Notes: generated from the sequence alone by a model not told the origin. Numbered from the stretch's first letter, positions 31,271-44,436 are shown. The stretch: DNA of 64,000 nt from Triplophysa rosa (GCF_024868665.1 NC_079899.1:1325019-1389018); one strand, 5' to 3'. Translations and numbers: made by a program.

Positions 31271-31941
31271 CGCTACAGTAAAATAAATCCATATATGGTG
31301 TGCATATAGTGTGGGATGTCCCCTACAGAAACCCACCATCATTTTTTTCTACTTATTAGAAATTATGTTTCTATAGGCTTTCAAACTTGAAAAATGTGTA
31401 TTTCTCCAAAATGATACAGTAAAATGAATTCATATTTGGTATGCATATAGTGTGGCATGCCTACTACTGAAATGGACCATCAGTTTTTTCTACTTATTGG
31501 AAACAATGTTTCTATAGACTTTCAAAGTTAAAATATGTGCATTTCTCCAAAATGCTACAGTAAAATAAATTCATATATGCTGTGCATATAGTGTGGGATG
31601 TCCCCTATAGAAATCCATCATCAATTTTTTCTATTTATTAGAAATAATGTTTCTATAGGCTTTCAAAGTTGAAAAATATGTATTTCTCCAAAATGATAAA
31701 GTAAATTAAGTCCATATTTGCTATGCATATAGTGTGCAATCCCCTCTACTGAAATCCACCATCAGTTTTTTCTACTTATTAGAAATAATGTTTCTATAGT
31801 CGTATGAAGTGGAAAAATGTGTATTTCTCCAAAATGCTACATTAAAATAAATCCATATATGGTGTGCATATAGTGTGGCATGTCCCTTATAGAAACCAAC
31901 CATCAATTTTTTCAACTTATTAGAAATAATTTTTCTTTAGT
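31265..31941. repeat. ~141-bp satellite, right-arm copy
   Basis: Reverse complement of 24254-24930, five units with the same unit-by-unit variants. Confidence 0.9.
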
Positions 31942-31944
31942 CCT

Positions 31945-34032
31945 ACACACCTACACAAGCTGCCTTTCAGTATGGTCACGCAGAAGCGCATCCTGACGAT
32001 CATCAGGTGTCAGGACTGGTTCATGGCAATCGACCTGAAGGATGCGTACTTTCATGTCTCGATCCTCCCTCGACATCGGCCGTTTCTACGGTTCGCGTTC
32101 GAGGGACGGGCATTCAGTACAAGGTCCTCCCCTTTGGTCTGTCCCTGTCTCCACGGGTCTTTATGAAGGTCGTGGAAGCCGCCCTCCTTCCCCTCAGGGA
32201 ACGAGGTGTGTGGGTACTAAACTATCTCGACGACTGGCTCTTCTCGGCTCACTCGCGAGATCTGTTGTGTACACACAGGGACCTGGTGCTCCGGCACCTA
32301 GATCGGTTGGGGCTACAGGTCAAATGGGAAAAGAGCAAGCTCTCCCCCATGCAGAGCATCTCCTTTCTCGGTATGGAACTCGACTCTGTTTCCATGACAG
32401 CGCGGCTGACTACAGAGCGCGCCCAGTCAGTGTTACACTGCCTGAGGTACTTCAGGCAGCCAGCGGTCCCCCTGAAACAATTTCAGAGTCTCCTGGGGCA
32501 CATGACATCCTCGGCGGGGGTGGTCCCCCTCGGGTTGATGCACATGCGACCGCTCCAACACTGGCTACAGAGTCGGGTTCCCTGGAGAGCGTGGCACACC
32601 GGCAGCAGGCGTATGGTCATCACGCCCCTCTGCCGGTGCTCCCTGACCCCCTGGTCGTCTATGGCCTTCCTAGGGCAGGTATCAAGGCACGTCGTAGTGA
32701 CGACGGATGCCTCCCTACAGGACTGGGGTGCCGTGTGCAATGGGCACGCAGTGTCGGGGCGGTGGACGGGCCCCCGCCTGCATTGGCATATCAACTGCCT
32801 AGAGTTGTGGGCTGTGCTACTTGCACTGAAGAGATTCCTACCTCTCGTGCAGGGCAAGCACGTGCAGGTCAGGTCAGACAGCACAGCTGCCGTGGCGGAT
32901 ATCAACCACCAGGGTGGCATTCGCTCACGGCAGCTAACACAACTCGCCCGACGCCTCCTCCTCTGGAGTCAGCAGGTGATCAGCTCCCTGCGAGCCATAC
33001 ACATCCTGGGCGACCTGAACCAGACAGCAGACTTGCTTTCTCGTCAGTGGACGCCTCACGGAGAGTGGCGACTCCACCCCCACGCGGTTAAGCTCATATT
33101 GGAGCAGTTCGGCCAGGCGCAGGTGGACCTGTTTGCCTCCCCGGACTCCACCCATTGTCCGCTTTGGTACTCCCTGACCGACGGTCCCCTCGGCACGGAT
33201 GCCCTTGTTCACAGCTGGCCGTGGGACAAGCGGAAGTATGCCTTCCCCCCAGTGAGCCTCATTGCACAGACCCTGTGCAAGGTCAGGGAAGAGGAGCATC
33301 AAGTGTTACTAGTTGCGCCTTACTGGCCCAACCGGACTTGGTTCTCAGAGCTTATGCTTCTGACAACAACTCCCCCCTGGCCGATGGGCGCCTCGGCACT
33401 GGCTCAGGGCGCCTCTCTGGCAGACATTTGCAGAGCTGCGGGTTGGGCTACGTCCAATACCTTCGCGAGGTTCTACAACCTCTGCGTAGAACCGGTGTCA
33501 GCCCGTGTCCTGCAGGGCAACAGGAAGGACCAGCAACCGCTAGGGCGTACGCCTGCTAAAGCCCTTCCCCCACCGGGGGGAGCAGCGGCTATTCCACCTA
33601 ACTTCTTTCCCCTCGGGTAAAGAATAGGCATTCCATCCATCACTAAGCACCCTTCCAGGGGGCAGGCTGGGCAGAGCAGCCCTGCCCCCTTAGGCCGGGG
33701 AACAGTTGAGTTATATACCACATAGCTCTAACCGGACCTAGTGCTCCAGACGTGGTAACCCCCCCTCCGTGGGCTGTTCCGTCTGATGTATCCTCATGAA
33801 TGGTTGGATGCTTAATGCTCGAGCACGCCGAATGAGCACGCCGGCTTCCCTCTTATACCCGGACATCCGGGGAGGAGTCCGGCATGCAAATTTCATTCGC
33901 CAATTTTCATTGGCCTTTTCTAAATACTCAGAAGATGATATGTTCTCAAGACAAACCCCAATCTGTCGGTTCGACACAGCGTCTCGTTCCCTCCATCAGC
34001 GAACTGAGGTAAAATCCGTAACCGAGACGTTT
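31945..34032 (+). mobile_element. DIRS retrotransposon, copy 3, right-arm copy
   Basis: Mirror of 22163-24250. The coding trace at 31955-33620 has the same RT frameshift and RNase H-recombinase deletion joint. Two amino-acid differences were noticed (thumb MQM to MHM; a shadow-frame change near 33210). Confidence 0.88.
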
Positions 34033-36558
34033 TCTTCTATTAGTGATGAAAAGTAGGCGGATCTAGAAGTTTTTAAGGCTTTCCTGTATTTTCTAATACT
34101 ATCCTTTCATACTGTACGAAATACGTCTAATTTAGTTTTCTTAAAGTTGCGCTCCATTTTTCGGGCCGCTTTCTTTAGAGTCTGAGTGTGTTCATTATAC
34201 CACGGTGTGGGGCTGCCATTTTTAATCTTCTTTAAACGTAGAGGAGCAACTGTGTCTAGCGTTACCGAGAAGGTGGAATAACAATTTTCAGTGGTAATGT
34301 CAAGATCTTCAACGTTATTTCTCATGCTAGCGATTTGAGACAATTCGGGCAGATTATCGAGAAACGCATCTTTGGTAGTTGAAGTTATTGTTCTACCATA
34401 TTTGTAACAATGAGTTTTATTTGCAGCCGTAGGCCAGTGAAGTAAGCATAATACCAGATAATGATCCGAAATGTCTTCACTCTGCTGAAGGATTTTAACA
34501 TCATCCACATTTATACCGTAAAACAGTATTAAATCTAAAGTATGATTACGAAGATGAGTGGGTCCTGACACATGTTGACTAATGCCCATGGAGTTAAGAG
34601 TGTCTTTGAAAGCCATTCCTAAGGCATTTGTAGCATTATCTACATTGATGTTAAAGTCACCAACGACAAGGAGTCTATCTGCGGCCAGTACTAGTTCTGA
34701 TAAGAACCCACCAAATTCTTTAATAAAACCTGTGTGGTGCCCTGGAGGCCTACATACAATAGCTAGAATAAATTTTAAAAGTGTTTTATCCTTAGTATTA
34801 GGTGTTGAAACATGAAGAACCATGACTTCAAAAGAATTATATTTAGAGTTCGACTTCTCGGAAATGCTAAAAGAGTTATTGTAAAGTGCTGCGACACCTC
34901 CCCCTCTGCCTTTTAGACGAGGCTGATGTTTATAATAATAATCTTGGGGGACAGATTCATTTAAAGTAATATAATCATCTGGTTTTAGCCATGTTTCTGT
35001 CAAACAGAGCATGTCTATTTTATGATCTGTTATCATATCATTAACAAAAAGTGCTTTATTAGAGAGAGATCTAATATTTGCAATCCGAGTCGTAACAGTT
35101 GATTATCTGTATTTTGTTCATGTTTAGATTGTTTAACGTTTATTAAATTACTTTCAATAGGTTTACGCATTATTTTATGTTTGCTAATCCGGGGGACAGA
35201 CACAGTCTCTATTTTGTGATGTTTGGGAGAACGGATTATTACATGTTGTGTATTCTGCGACAAGAGACGGCAAGCAGACAGTTGGTTAAGCCATTCTGTC
35301 TGCTCCCTGACCTGGGCCCCAGCGAGTCAAGCTTTAGCATTAGCATCATTAAGACTTTTTGCCATATTTCTAGACAGGATGGAAGCCCCAGCCCAGGAGG
35401 GATGGAGACCATCTCGTTTCAACAGGTCAGGTCTGCCCTCAAAACTCTTCCAGTTGTTTATAAAAACTTTATCATTCTGCAGGCACCACTCAGACAACCA
35501 GCCATTTAGTGATGATAATCTGCTATAAATCTCATCACCACGATAAGCAGTGAGGGGGCCAGAGAATATTACAGTGTCTGACATTGTGCTTGCGAGCTCA
35601 CACACCTCTTTAATTTTATCTTTTGTGATCTCCGATTGACGGAGTCGAACATCATTTGTGCCGACGTGAATAACAATCTTACTGAATTTACGATTAGCCT
35701 TAGCCAGCACAATTAAATTTGACTTGATGTCAGTCGCTCTGGCTCCCGGTAAACATTGGAATATGGTGGCTGGTGCCTCTATGTCAACGTTCCGAACAAT
35801 AGACTCATCGATAACTAGGGCACTTTCAGCAGGTTTCTCATTCGGTGCGTCACTGAGCGGGGCAAACCTGTTCGAGACTGTAATCGGAATGGTCTAGTGA
35901 TGTTTTGTCCTGCGACTACGCCGTCTCACAGTCACAAAGTTTCCCAGCTGTGGGGGATTTTCAACCGGAACCGAGCTGTGTGTCCAAAGTGTTTTCTATG
36001 GTCCATACACTCTTACTATCCTCAGATAACGATCGGATGCGAGACTCTAATTCTAAGATCTTCTCTCTCAGCCTAACTATTTCCCTGCAGTTATCGCATA
36101 TAAAACCCTCGCAGCTGACAGAGAAGGCTAAGCTAAACATATGACATGAGGTGCAAGTAACAATAATAGGAATAGAAGCCATAACTCACCGGGTTTGAAG
36201 TGCAATTCCAACTTACCAAGGTTGCTCGATGAATCGTAGTATACTCGCTTAAAAAGAGAAACAGTTAGCGCACAAGACAAACCAGAGGCAAGATGATATT
36301 CCACAGTGTAAACAGAAAGCAAGCTAACACGCTATTGCTATGCTAGTGGCGTTAAGTTAATTATCACTTTTGGTTTAGAATCTTCAAGTAAATAACAAAA
36401 GCAGGGTTATTGAGATATCAGGATAAGTTAGCAACGACAATGATAAGTAACGATAATAAAATAAACTAATATTAGAGCGAAGTGTGGGGATACAAACAAA
36501 CCGCCGGCAGCGGTGCAGACAGGAACCGGATGCAGACAGGTGAGAGACTTTCAGTTTC
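34032..36558 (-). mobile_element. L2/CR1-like LINE with esterase ORF1, right-arm copy
   Basis: Mirror of 19637-22163, with the same ORF1 break, the same ORF2 TGA and the same truncation by the DIRS. ORF2 differs at two residues: TYLRN to THLRN and TENFYS to TENCYS. Confidence 0.85.
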
Positions 36559-38618
36559 AGGAGTGCCATGTTGAGCATTGAAGACAAATTCTACAACAGA
36601 ATTTCTAATGGAAACATTGATATTCATGATAATGACCTGATAGCTGAAATGAGGAAGACAAACGACTAAGTCGAAAAATCAATGAAGTCTTACTTTGGTG
36701 AGGACAAAGACATTCTGTGTCAAGGGCGAGGAAGATTTGAAACCTGAATTAAAGATCTACATAATGATCTGGTGAAGGAAACAAAAAGAAAATTGAATAA
36801 AACAATTGAGCAGAAGAAAGCAAGGGAGAACCTGGACAAGAAAATAACAGAGGATGAAAATGCACAAATTCACTCAGAGCAAGGAAAGTGCAGTGAGTCT
36901 AAAAAGTAAAGGAGCAGATTAACGTGTTCTGAAAAAGCAATTTGACATATTGTGGAGTAAATGGGCCACTGAAATGACAGAAGATATTCCTCCACTGAAA
37001 GACTTTGATTTATGGGATGATGTCACAAAGGTATTATCTGAAAACCATGAAGTAACTTTTGTGAATCAGAGACTTAATCTGCAAGACTTCAAACAGATAG
37101 TCCAAAGAGGTGATTATGATGACTACATTGTGCAGTAAAACTACACAAACTGTATCACGTCAAAACAACATACTTAATGCGAAATATAATGACTCAGTGA
37201 GGCAACTGATTCATAATGTTATGCAGGAAACTTAGAAAATAATGGAAAAATGACCAGTCAGAAGACACGGCTACAATGTCAGTTACATTCAGGAAATAAC
37301 AGACAGTGTTAAAAAGTCAGTAGAGCAAAATCAATCAGAGAACCAAACATATAAATTAAAAAGGGAGTTTATCACAGATCTCTGTCTCTATCTGTGTGAC
37401 ATTGCATGTAAAAAATTCTTAAACTCCGCAAGAAATTCAGAGAATCAAATTATCTTAAGAAGCAGAAAACCCAATACTACAACTTCTTCATGAATTACTC
37501 CAGAGGAGCAACAAACACAATTCAATTCAATTCAATTCAATTCAATTTGATTTATATAGCGCTTTTCACAATGTGCATTGTTCCAAAGCAGCTTTAAAGG
37601 AGCAAATAAGAAAAACACAGAAAGGTAAAACACAGCACAGTGCATGGTGTTTATAGACCAAGCAAGATCATTCAAATAAATAATATCTAATAAATAAATG
37701 AATAAATAAATGCAGTCTCCCAGTGAGCAAGCCAACACTGCACTGCTGTGCACTGCTACACAACCATATTGATTGATTCCATCTGCAGTAAACTTGAACC
37801 GTGCATCCTACAAGAAGTTTACAACAAAACGGCTATTGATTTAGCACCACAGATGAGGTCTGACATACGAGCATTATGGGAGAACAGATCAAATCTGGAG
37901 AAACACATTCTGAAATCCCTCGCAGAAAAAGAGGACTTTGATAAGTACATGCAAACAACACTTCAAACAATTCATAAAAAATGAAGTGGATAAATAGTTC
38001 ACCGAACAAAGTGAGATGATTCTAAACATTTTCAAAGGAAATCTAAAACAGAAAGAGCAGATTGTGAGTAATGCTGTGCATGTAGTGACAGTGGAGGTCA
38101 AAAACAAGAGAGGAGATGAAAACATGTGGTTCAGAAGTTTCACCAAACACTCACAAATGAGCTGAAATTCACACGAGAGTCTTGTGTTGATCTCACAGAA
38201 ATGAAAGACTTAGATTTTCTTGAAAATCATTTGAGTAAAAGTCTGAATGAAATGATGACAAAGCTACAGAACAGTTTTACAAGCATGAATGTCATTAAAA
38301 TGGAAAAGTGCAGGATGAAACCAGATGAGATTTTGATCGATCACTTCTGTCAGTGCTGTTGGGTTCAGTGTCCCTTCTGTAAAGCCATCTGAGAACCATC
38401 CTGGAGATCACAGTGTTCCTTTCCATCGTAGTACTGGACTGAATGGGCGGTTTTACAAAGAAAAAACAAACTTGGCAAATTGTTTCTGCACAACAGAAGT
38501 AGCAAATGATAATTGGTTCTGGAAGTGGGTTGTGTGCAGATTCCAGAAACATCTAGAAAAGCACTATAGTAAAACATTCAAGGCACATTGTGAGATTCCA
38601 GATGAATGGAGACAATAC
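36559..38618 (+). pseudogene. GVIN/VLIG C-terminal pseudogene, right-arm copy
   Basis: Mirror of 17577-19636, reading forward. It ends at the hAT target duplication (gtattgtc complement, 38611-38618). The last codons and TAG present on the left beyond the hAT are absent here, because this arm ends inside the hAT. Confidence 0.75.
37518..37743 (+). repeat. Short retroposon tail with (ATTCA)n, right-arm copy
   Basis: Mirror of 18452-18677 (attcaattca run at 37519-37549, then tttatatagcgcttttcaca). Confidence 0.65.
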
Positions 38619-39137
38619 CAGAGGTGGACGAAGTACACAACTTCCTTACTTGAGTGAAAGTACAGATACTACTGGTCAAATATTACTCCACTACAAGTAA
38701 AAGTTGTAAAGACAGATTCTTACTTGAGTAAAAGTACAGAAGTACGTGCTTTTAAAAGTACTCAAGTATTAAAAGTAAATTTCCTTTATGTCAGTTGTGC
38801 ATTGTTTTATTGTCGTATACCTTGTGCCTCTGAAGCACCCTACTGAATACACCGAGTAGCTCACAGAATCAGTGGTATTAAAGGAGTAGTTCACTTCAAA
38901 ATTTGCCCCCATTGACTTTCCATAGTAGTTTTTATTCCTACTATGGAAAGTCAATGGGGGCAAATTTTGCAGTGAGCAACTCCTTTAAGAGCTTTATATG
39001 TTTAGCACACATATGTTTAGTTTAGATATAATCCTGTATGATCATTTAGCCTAATTATCCTCATTAGCCCCCTAGGCCTATATGTATTTATGAGCAGTGT
39101 TCTTTTATTTTGTATATTCCCTTTACCAGTTTAAGCA
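38619..39137. mobile_element. hAT element, truncated right-arm copy
   Basis: Reverse complement of 17058-17576: one end only (cagaggtggac at 38619), 519 of 1658 bp, including the nested TTAA MITE (38878-38988). It stops at the N at 39138 with no second end and no second target duplication. Confidence 0.9.
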
Positions 39138-39138
39138 N
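39138..39138. other. Single N at the arm/gypsy joint
   Basis: One N exactly where the inverted duplication ends and a gypsy pol frame begins in mid-protein. It may mark a forced join. Confidence 0.9.
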
Positions 39139-41773
39139 ATTGAGTTATGAAGATTGGAAGCCAGAACATGCTGAAGCATTCCAGAAGCTTAAAAAAGCCT
39201 TGTTGGAGTCAGTTGTGTTGGCTCATCCTGACTTTACTCAACCCTTCATCTTGTCTACAGATGCGTCAATGGATGGGTTAGGAGCTGTTGTATCGCAAGT
39301 ACCTGTGGGTGAAACCAAAGCACGTCCCATCGCTTTTGCTAGTAGGGCCCTCACACGTGCACAAGCTAAATATCCCGCTCACCGACTGGAGTTTCTTGCC
39401 CTAAAATGGTCTGTCTGCGACAAGTTCTGTCACTGGTTGAAGGGGCACGATTTTACAGTTTGGATGGACAACAATCCGTTAACACACATTCTAACCAAAC
39501 CCAAGCTGGATGCATGTGAACAGAGGTGGGTGTCCAAACTTGCCCCTTACAGCTTCAGTATACAATACATACCTGGTACGAGGAACGTTGTTGCAGATGC
39601 CTTGAGTAGACAACCTTTTGTTCGTTCATGTATTAGCCAAAGGTTAGTTTCTGAACCGTACAGCGCCCTGCTCAACGAGGCTAAGCAAGTTCAGGAAAGT
39701 GCCATCCAAGATGTTTTCAGATTAAGTGCTAATACCTGTGGAGTTGAGGATTTCCCTTGTGAAGTGTCGAGTCATTGCTCTTTTACCACAGCTGAGGTGG
39801 CAGCAGTCCTTTGTGCTCATACAGAATGGGAAGTTGGTGCACAAGGCAGAGCTGTTGAGTGTCTCACCCAAGAGACTCAGCAGTACTTGACTCCGGGTTG
39901 CAGTGCCCTTCCAGTTTTTTCTACGAAGGATTTGCAAGAGAGACAGCAAAGTGACACCATCCTATCGAGAGTGTTGTTTTACGTGGGTAGAGGGAAAAGA
40001 CCATCCAGGCGTGAAAGAGCCAAAGAAGCATTTGAGGTGCTTAAAACGTTGAAACAGTGCGAAAAATTTAAGATGGTTGATGGAATTCTATACAGAGTAA
40101 GTAAAGATAATCTTACCGGCAAGAGAAGGCTGCAGTACGTTGTTCCAGATTCCTTGGTGAAGCAAGTTCTGCAGGGAGTCCACGATAAGGCTGGACATCA
40201 AGGCCAGGGCAGGACTTTATCACTCTCCAGACAGCGGTTCTTCTGGACAAAGCTGGAACGTGATGTTCGTGAGCACGTTAGATGTTGTAAGCGGTGTGTC
40301 GTGAGTAAGACACCGGAGCCTGAAGGAAGAGCACCATTGGAGAGCATTAAAACATCAAGGCCGTTGGAATTAGCTTGCATAGATTTTTGGTCCGCGGAAA
40401 ATTCTAGAGGTCGTAATGTCGATGTTCTAGTGGTAACTGACCACTTAACTAGGCTAGCCCATGCCTTTCCTTGCAGCGACCAGTCGGCAAAGCAAGTGGC
40501 GAGAATGTTGTGGGATAGGTATTTCTGCGTGTATGGATTTCCAGACAGAATCCATTCGGACCAAGGGGCAAAATTTGAGAGCCGTTTGATTCATGAGCTG
40601 TTGGAAGTTTCGGGTGTGAAAAAGTCCAGAACAACTGCCTATCACCCTATGGGTAATGGTCAGGTCGAGAGGTTCAACAGGACTCTGGGTGGTATGTTGA
40701 GAGCCTTGCCACCGAGAACCAAACAGAAATGGCCACAGCTGTTACAAACATTGACATTCGCCTACAATTGTACTTCACACGAGACAACAGGCTATACTCC
40801 GTTCTATCTGATGTACGGTCGAATTCCCAAACTTCCTGTGGATGTTATGTTCAGCAGTGTAGAAAGAGACAATGACATCGCCGGCTATGATGCATATGTG
40901 AAACACCTTAGAGCTGACTTGAAACAAGCTTTAACCCTTGCTCAAAAGAATGCTGAGGCCAGTCAACAGAAGCAAGCAGACATGTATAATCGGAATACAA
41001 GAGGTTGCAGAATTGAAGATGGTGACCGGGTCTTGTTGGCAAACAAGGGAGAACGTGGACGAAGGAAGTTAGCAGACAAATGGAATTCGGTCCCTCACAT
41101 TGTTGTTGCTTCAAATCCTCAATGCCACACTTACCGTGTGCGTAATGTTAGCACTGGTCAAGAAAAGGTTGTTCACAGAAACCTGCTCCTTCAAGTTAAC
41201 TTCCTGCCAGTTATGGCAGAGGAAATTAAACCATCATTCAGCGATTCTGATGATTCCTTTGATGGAGAAGCTTTGAGTGATGTCATGCCAGTGGCCGAAA
41301 GCAGTGATGCAGTTGCACGAGTCGCTAGTTGGGTAGCTGAGTCTGCAACCCCAGACGATGATCTTAGTGAATTGTCCTTTCCAGCAGAGAGTGATTTCCC
41401 AGCACCAGTAAACCCAGAACCTGAGACTGATTCTGTAGTGGTGCAAGATGGATCTTCCAATTGTAATATGGACACTAATTTGACTGATGGAGAGTCACAT
41501 CGTGACATACTTTTACCTGAATCTGACAGGAACTCAGTTGTCGAACAGTTACCTACTGATCCTTTGGGAGATGAGATGAAATCTGTATCAGTGGAGAATG
41601 TGGTGTCTTCTGATACTGTGGGCTCACCCACTAATCAGATTTCAGCTCAAGTTAGAACCAGGATAGGGAGACTAGTGAAGCCGGTTAACAGATTAATTCA
41701 GAATATGACACAGAATGTGAAGACCAATTCCGTAAGTGAGTTTGCAAAATCGTTGCTAACAAAACAAGTTTGA
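39139..41773 (+). pseudogene. Ty3/gypsy pol: RNase H and integrase (5'-truncated)
   Basis: Open for about 875 codons. RNase H: STDASMDGLGAVV, RLEFLALKW, WMDNNPLTHIL and GTRNVVADALSRQ (39250-39615). Zinc-binding HX4H...CX2C (HDKAGH at 40183, CKRC at 40293). Integrase core: ACIDFW, SDQGAKFES and GQVERFNR, with 35 residues between the second Asp and the Glu (DD35E). Then a GPY/F-like domain (DGDRVLLANKG, PHIVV...YRVRN) and a ~190-residue acidic, Ser-rich tail. It makes cDNA and integrates it in an intact element. Protease and RT are missing because the sequence starts at the N. What remains has no stop, so the element was young when truncated. Confidence 0.93.
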
Positions 41774-42086
41774 ATACTACATGTTTTGTTATTCTGTTAT
41801 GTGGGTGATTTGTTTTATAATTATTGATTTTGAGTCAAAAGACATTGAACAAGCTACAGAGTTTTGTAAATAGCAATTATATTATAGTCTTATCTATGGT
41901 GTTTGGGGCACCATAAATGCAAGTGTCTTAGTAGGCATGATCAACCTCCTTAGATCATTTTCCCTGTGAAGTGGGAAGCTTATGCTGCTATGACTAGTAA
42001 AATGTGTGACCGTTAAGTGTCTTTAAAAATAGAAGAGTTGTGGTAGCCATCTGCCCTTAAGAACAAGTTTGTAAAGATCAGGGGGG
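41774..42086 (+). other. Gypsy 3' untranslated region with polypurine tract
   Basis: 313 bp between the pol stop and the LTR, AT-rich, ending in atcagggggg (42077-42086), the likely polypurine tract priming plus-strand synthesis. Confidence 0.7.
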
Positions 42087-42556
42087 TGAATGTAGCTGGA
42101 TTAAAAAATTTGCAATGCATTTTATTTTATTTTGTGAACTTTAACCAACCTTGTTCCCTGATTGTTGTAATGTTTCCATGTTAAATATGTTGTTAAAATG
42201 TTGTTGTAATATAATGTGAAATGTAATGTGTTTGTTTTATAATAAGGACCAAGCATAGCCTATATTTGCTTGCCGTTTCAGGGCACATAAGAGCGGGGCG
42301 CACTTGGCAGCTTCCGGGCTGCGGCCGTCTATAGGCCTCATGCCCCAGAAGCAACACTGTGTGCTGAATGGGGTTAGGTTGTTCTCTTTCTCTTCTCGTG
42401 AGAGTATTGCACGTGGCGGAGAGAAGAGATGTGCCTGGATAACATATCGTGCCTTGTGTGTGTCCTTCAGGTGGAATAAAGAAACTACGGCTTCATCATT
42501 CTGTCTCAACTGACATTCTTTATTGAAAGCAACACAACCAGAGCGAAACGGTTACA
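42087..42556 (+). mobile_element. Gypsy LTR (470 bp)
   Basis: Begins tgaatgtagctgg directly after the polypurine tract and ends aacggttaca. TG...CA ends; ggtggaataaag near 42471 carries the polyadenylation signal. It is followed by a primer-site-like attggtgccgtgacccgga (42560-42578), which would normally follow a 5' LTR. Confidence 0.8.
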
Positions 42557-42733
42557 TAAAATTGGTGCCGTGACCCGGATCTGCTAGATCAGCCGCAGCC
42601 GATCGCCAGAGTTGAGCATCGTGTCTGTTGCTGAGGAGAGTCATACATCAAAGCCAAGGGAATCAAGGTCGCCAATGGTTCTCAACTGACATTCTTTATT
42701 GAAAGCAACACAACCAGAGTTGAAACGGTTACA
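42557..42733 (+). mobile_element. Gypsy leader plus duplicated LTR tail
   Basis: Primer site and 5' leader (42557-42679), then 54 bp (42680-42733) repeating the last 53 bp of the LTR (tctcaactgacattc...ggttaca). The order pol, LTR, leader, LTR-tail is not that of a single normal element. Confidence 0.75.
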
Positions 42734-42745
42734 GCAAGCAACACT

Positions 42746-43941
42746 CAGGGCTTAATTTTTGCCGGAACAGGAGGATCCGGCATTCCGAACTCCGATCCGG
42801 ACCTCATTTGGCAGATCCCGCTCTCTCAAGCGCTAGTGGAAAACGTTCGTGCTGACCTGTTGCGTGCATATATTCAATTAAAAAGCACTTATAATAATTA
42901 TAATGGCAATAACTATTTTATTTTGATAATGAACAGGCTGTCAAGTTGCTGCGAGGTGAAATTATTGTGCGTGCACCAGCGCAATCGCTTGAGCTGTATT
43001 TATAACGGCAGGAACAACTAAAAAAACTCCAGGGATATTCATGGTCAAACAGATATGACTGTGTATGTATGTCATTCGATAGGAATGCTGCACACTTGGA
43101 CTAAAAACAAAACTTTGTGCTTTTGCATAATAGAGAAAATTTACAGGATGCGCTCTGTCATCTCCTTTCCTTGATCTCATTTGTGGAGCGCTGCGCCTCA
43201 CAAACTGAACCAATTTCAGCAGCATATTGTCACCCTTTTTTCCCTTTCGTTTTGTTAATCTGTTAATTGTCAAATATTCGGAGTATTCCACGAATACATA
43301 GCCTATAAACGTTGATTTACTTCTGAAATGTGGGAAGTCTTCTGACGCATAGGCATGCACATCGCATGCTTGCATCATATATTGAATGGGACTTGTCGGG
43401 ATGGACACTTCAGAGAGATATATTTGTGTTGTTGGACAAGTTTTATTAAATGCTGCGAAGAGACGGAGAAGAACTGATGAAATACGGTTAACGGATGATT
43501 AGATGCCTAATATGCCTAATTTGTTATACACGTTAGCCTCCACCAACAAAATGCCTGTGTAATTTAAGTTTGACGTTAAACTTCTGAATTGTACACAAGA
43601 ATTGAAGGCTGTGTTTTTTTATGTTTTACAAGCACAACATTTATTTATAATAAATTAAATATGACAATTAACTGTTTCCATCATCTTAACTGGCATTTGA
43701 ACTAAGGTAAACTCGAGATAAAATCTGCGTCTAGCCCGTACGATTTCTTTGGTAATTCTGAGATTATTTTCGCATTTCCGTTTCCATTTAGGCTTTCTTA
43801 TGCACATTTTCAAAACGTAAATAGTTGTATAGAAAGCCCCACAAAAATTGCCCATCCCGTTACTGCTCCACACCCCGCTAACTTGCCAGATCTGCAACGC
43901 CCCCTTGTTCCAGCACCTCAGAATTTACAAATTAAGCACCG
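42746..43941. mobile_element. Non-autonomous hAT, copy 1 (1196 bp)
   Basis: Left end cagggcttaattt, right end aaattaagcaccg (imperfect inverted ends), flanked by gcaacact on both sides (42738-42745, 42942 equivalent at 43942-43949). No transposase frame. Near-identical to copy 3 at 54733-55930. Confidence 0.85.
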
Positions 43942-44436
43942 GCAACACTGTGTGTCTCATGAAGCATTTATTCATATTTACATAGACATTCTAAAATTCC
44001 ATGGCCACACACACTAAATGTTACACCTGACAGAATATTTTTTCAGGGAGGAGGGTAAATCAGCCCAACTGCTGTAGTGATTAGTGCTTTGGGCTTGCGA
44101 TAGGCAGGTTGGTGGTTTGAAGTCCCGGCCCCCATCCTTTTTCTTTTCTATTTGAGCACAGGGGATCCTCATCTGACAGCATCGCTCTTAGTCATCATAA
44201 TACGTTTCCCTGCTTGAAAGATTACATGAAATGAGCCTTAAACTCTAAGAACCTACTTGTATTGGTTTTGAAAGTCAGCGGGCAAGTGTGAGACAATTAG
44301 GGACTTTCTATCTCATGGAACACAGCTGGAACAGAATGTGACAGGACAATTCTCAGCTTTCAGATACCGTTTCCCCTTGCAAAGCTGGCATATTTTACCC
44401 TTGATTGGCTTTCCTTCCAAGCGGGTCCTTACAATA

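Larger units (their letters stand above)
28142..39137. repeat. Right arm of ~22-kb inverted duplication
   Basis: Reverse complement of 17058-28003. Arm-specific features are a 52-bp segment (28841-28892) made of a polypurine-tract-like stretch plus a second copy of the first 19 bp of the LTR, a differently composed LTR minisatellite, and six base differences that I noticed elsewhere. The arm ends at a single N. Confidence 0.97.

Noticed and set aside
17058..39137. Simple single-molecule read fold-back as the whole explanation of the palindrome
   Set aside because: The arms differ in LTR minisatellite composition, a 52-bp segment and several bases, which copies of one molecule should not. A join of two haplotypes remains possible.
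42962..43408. 148-codon minus frame inside the hAT (and 54984-55397)
   Set aside because: No transposase motif (no hAT dimerisation or DDE-type residues); the frame is broken in copy 2.
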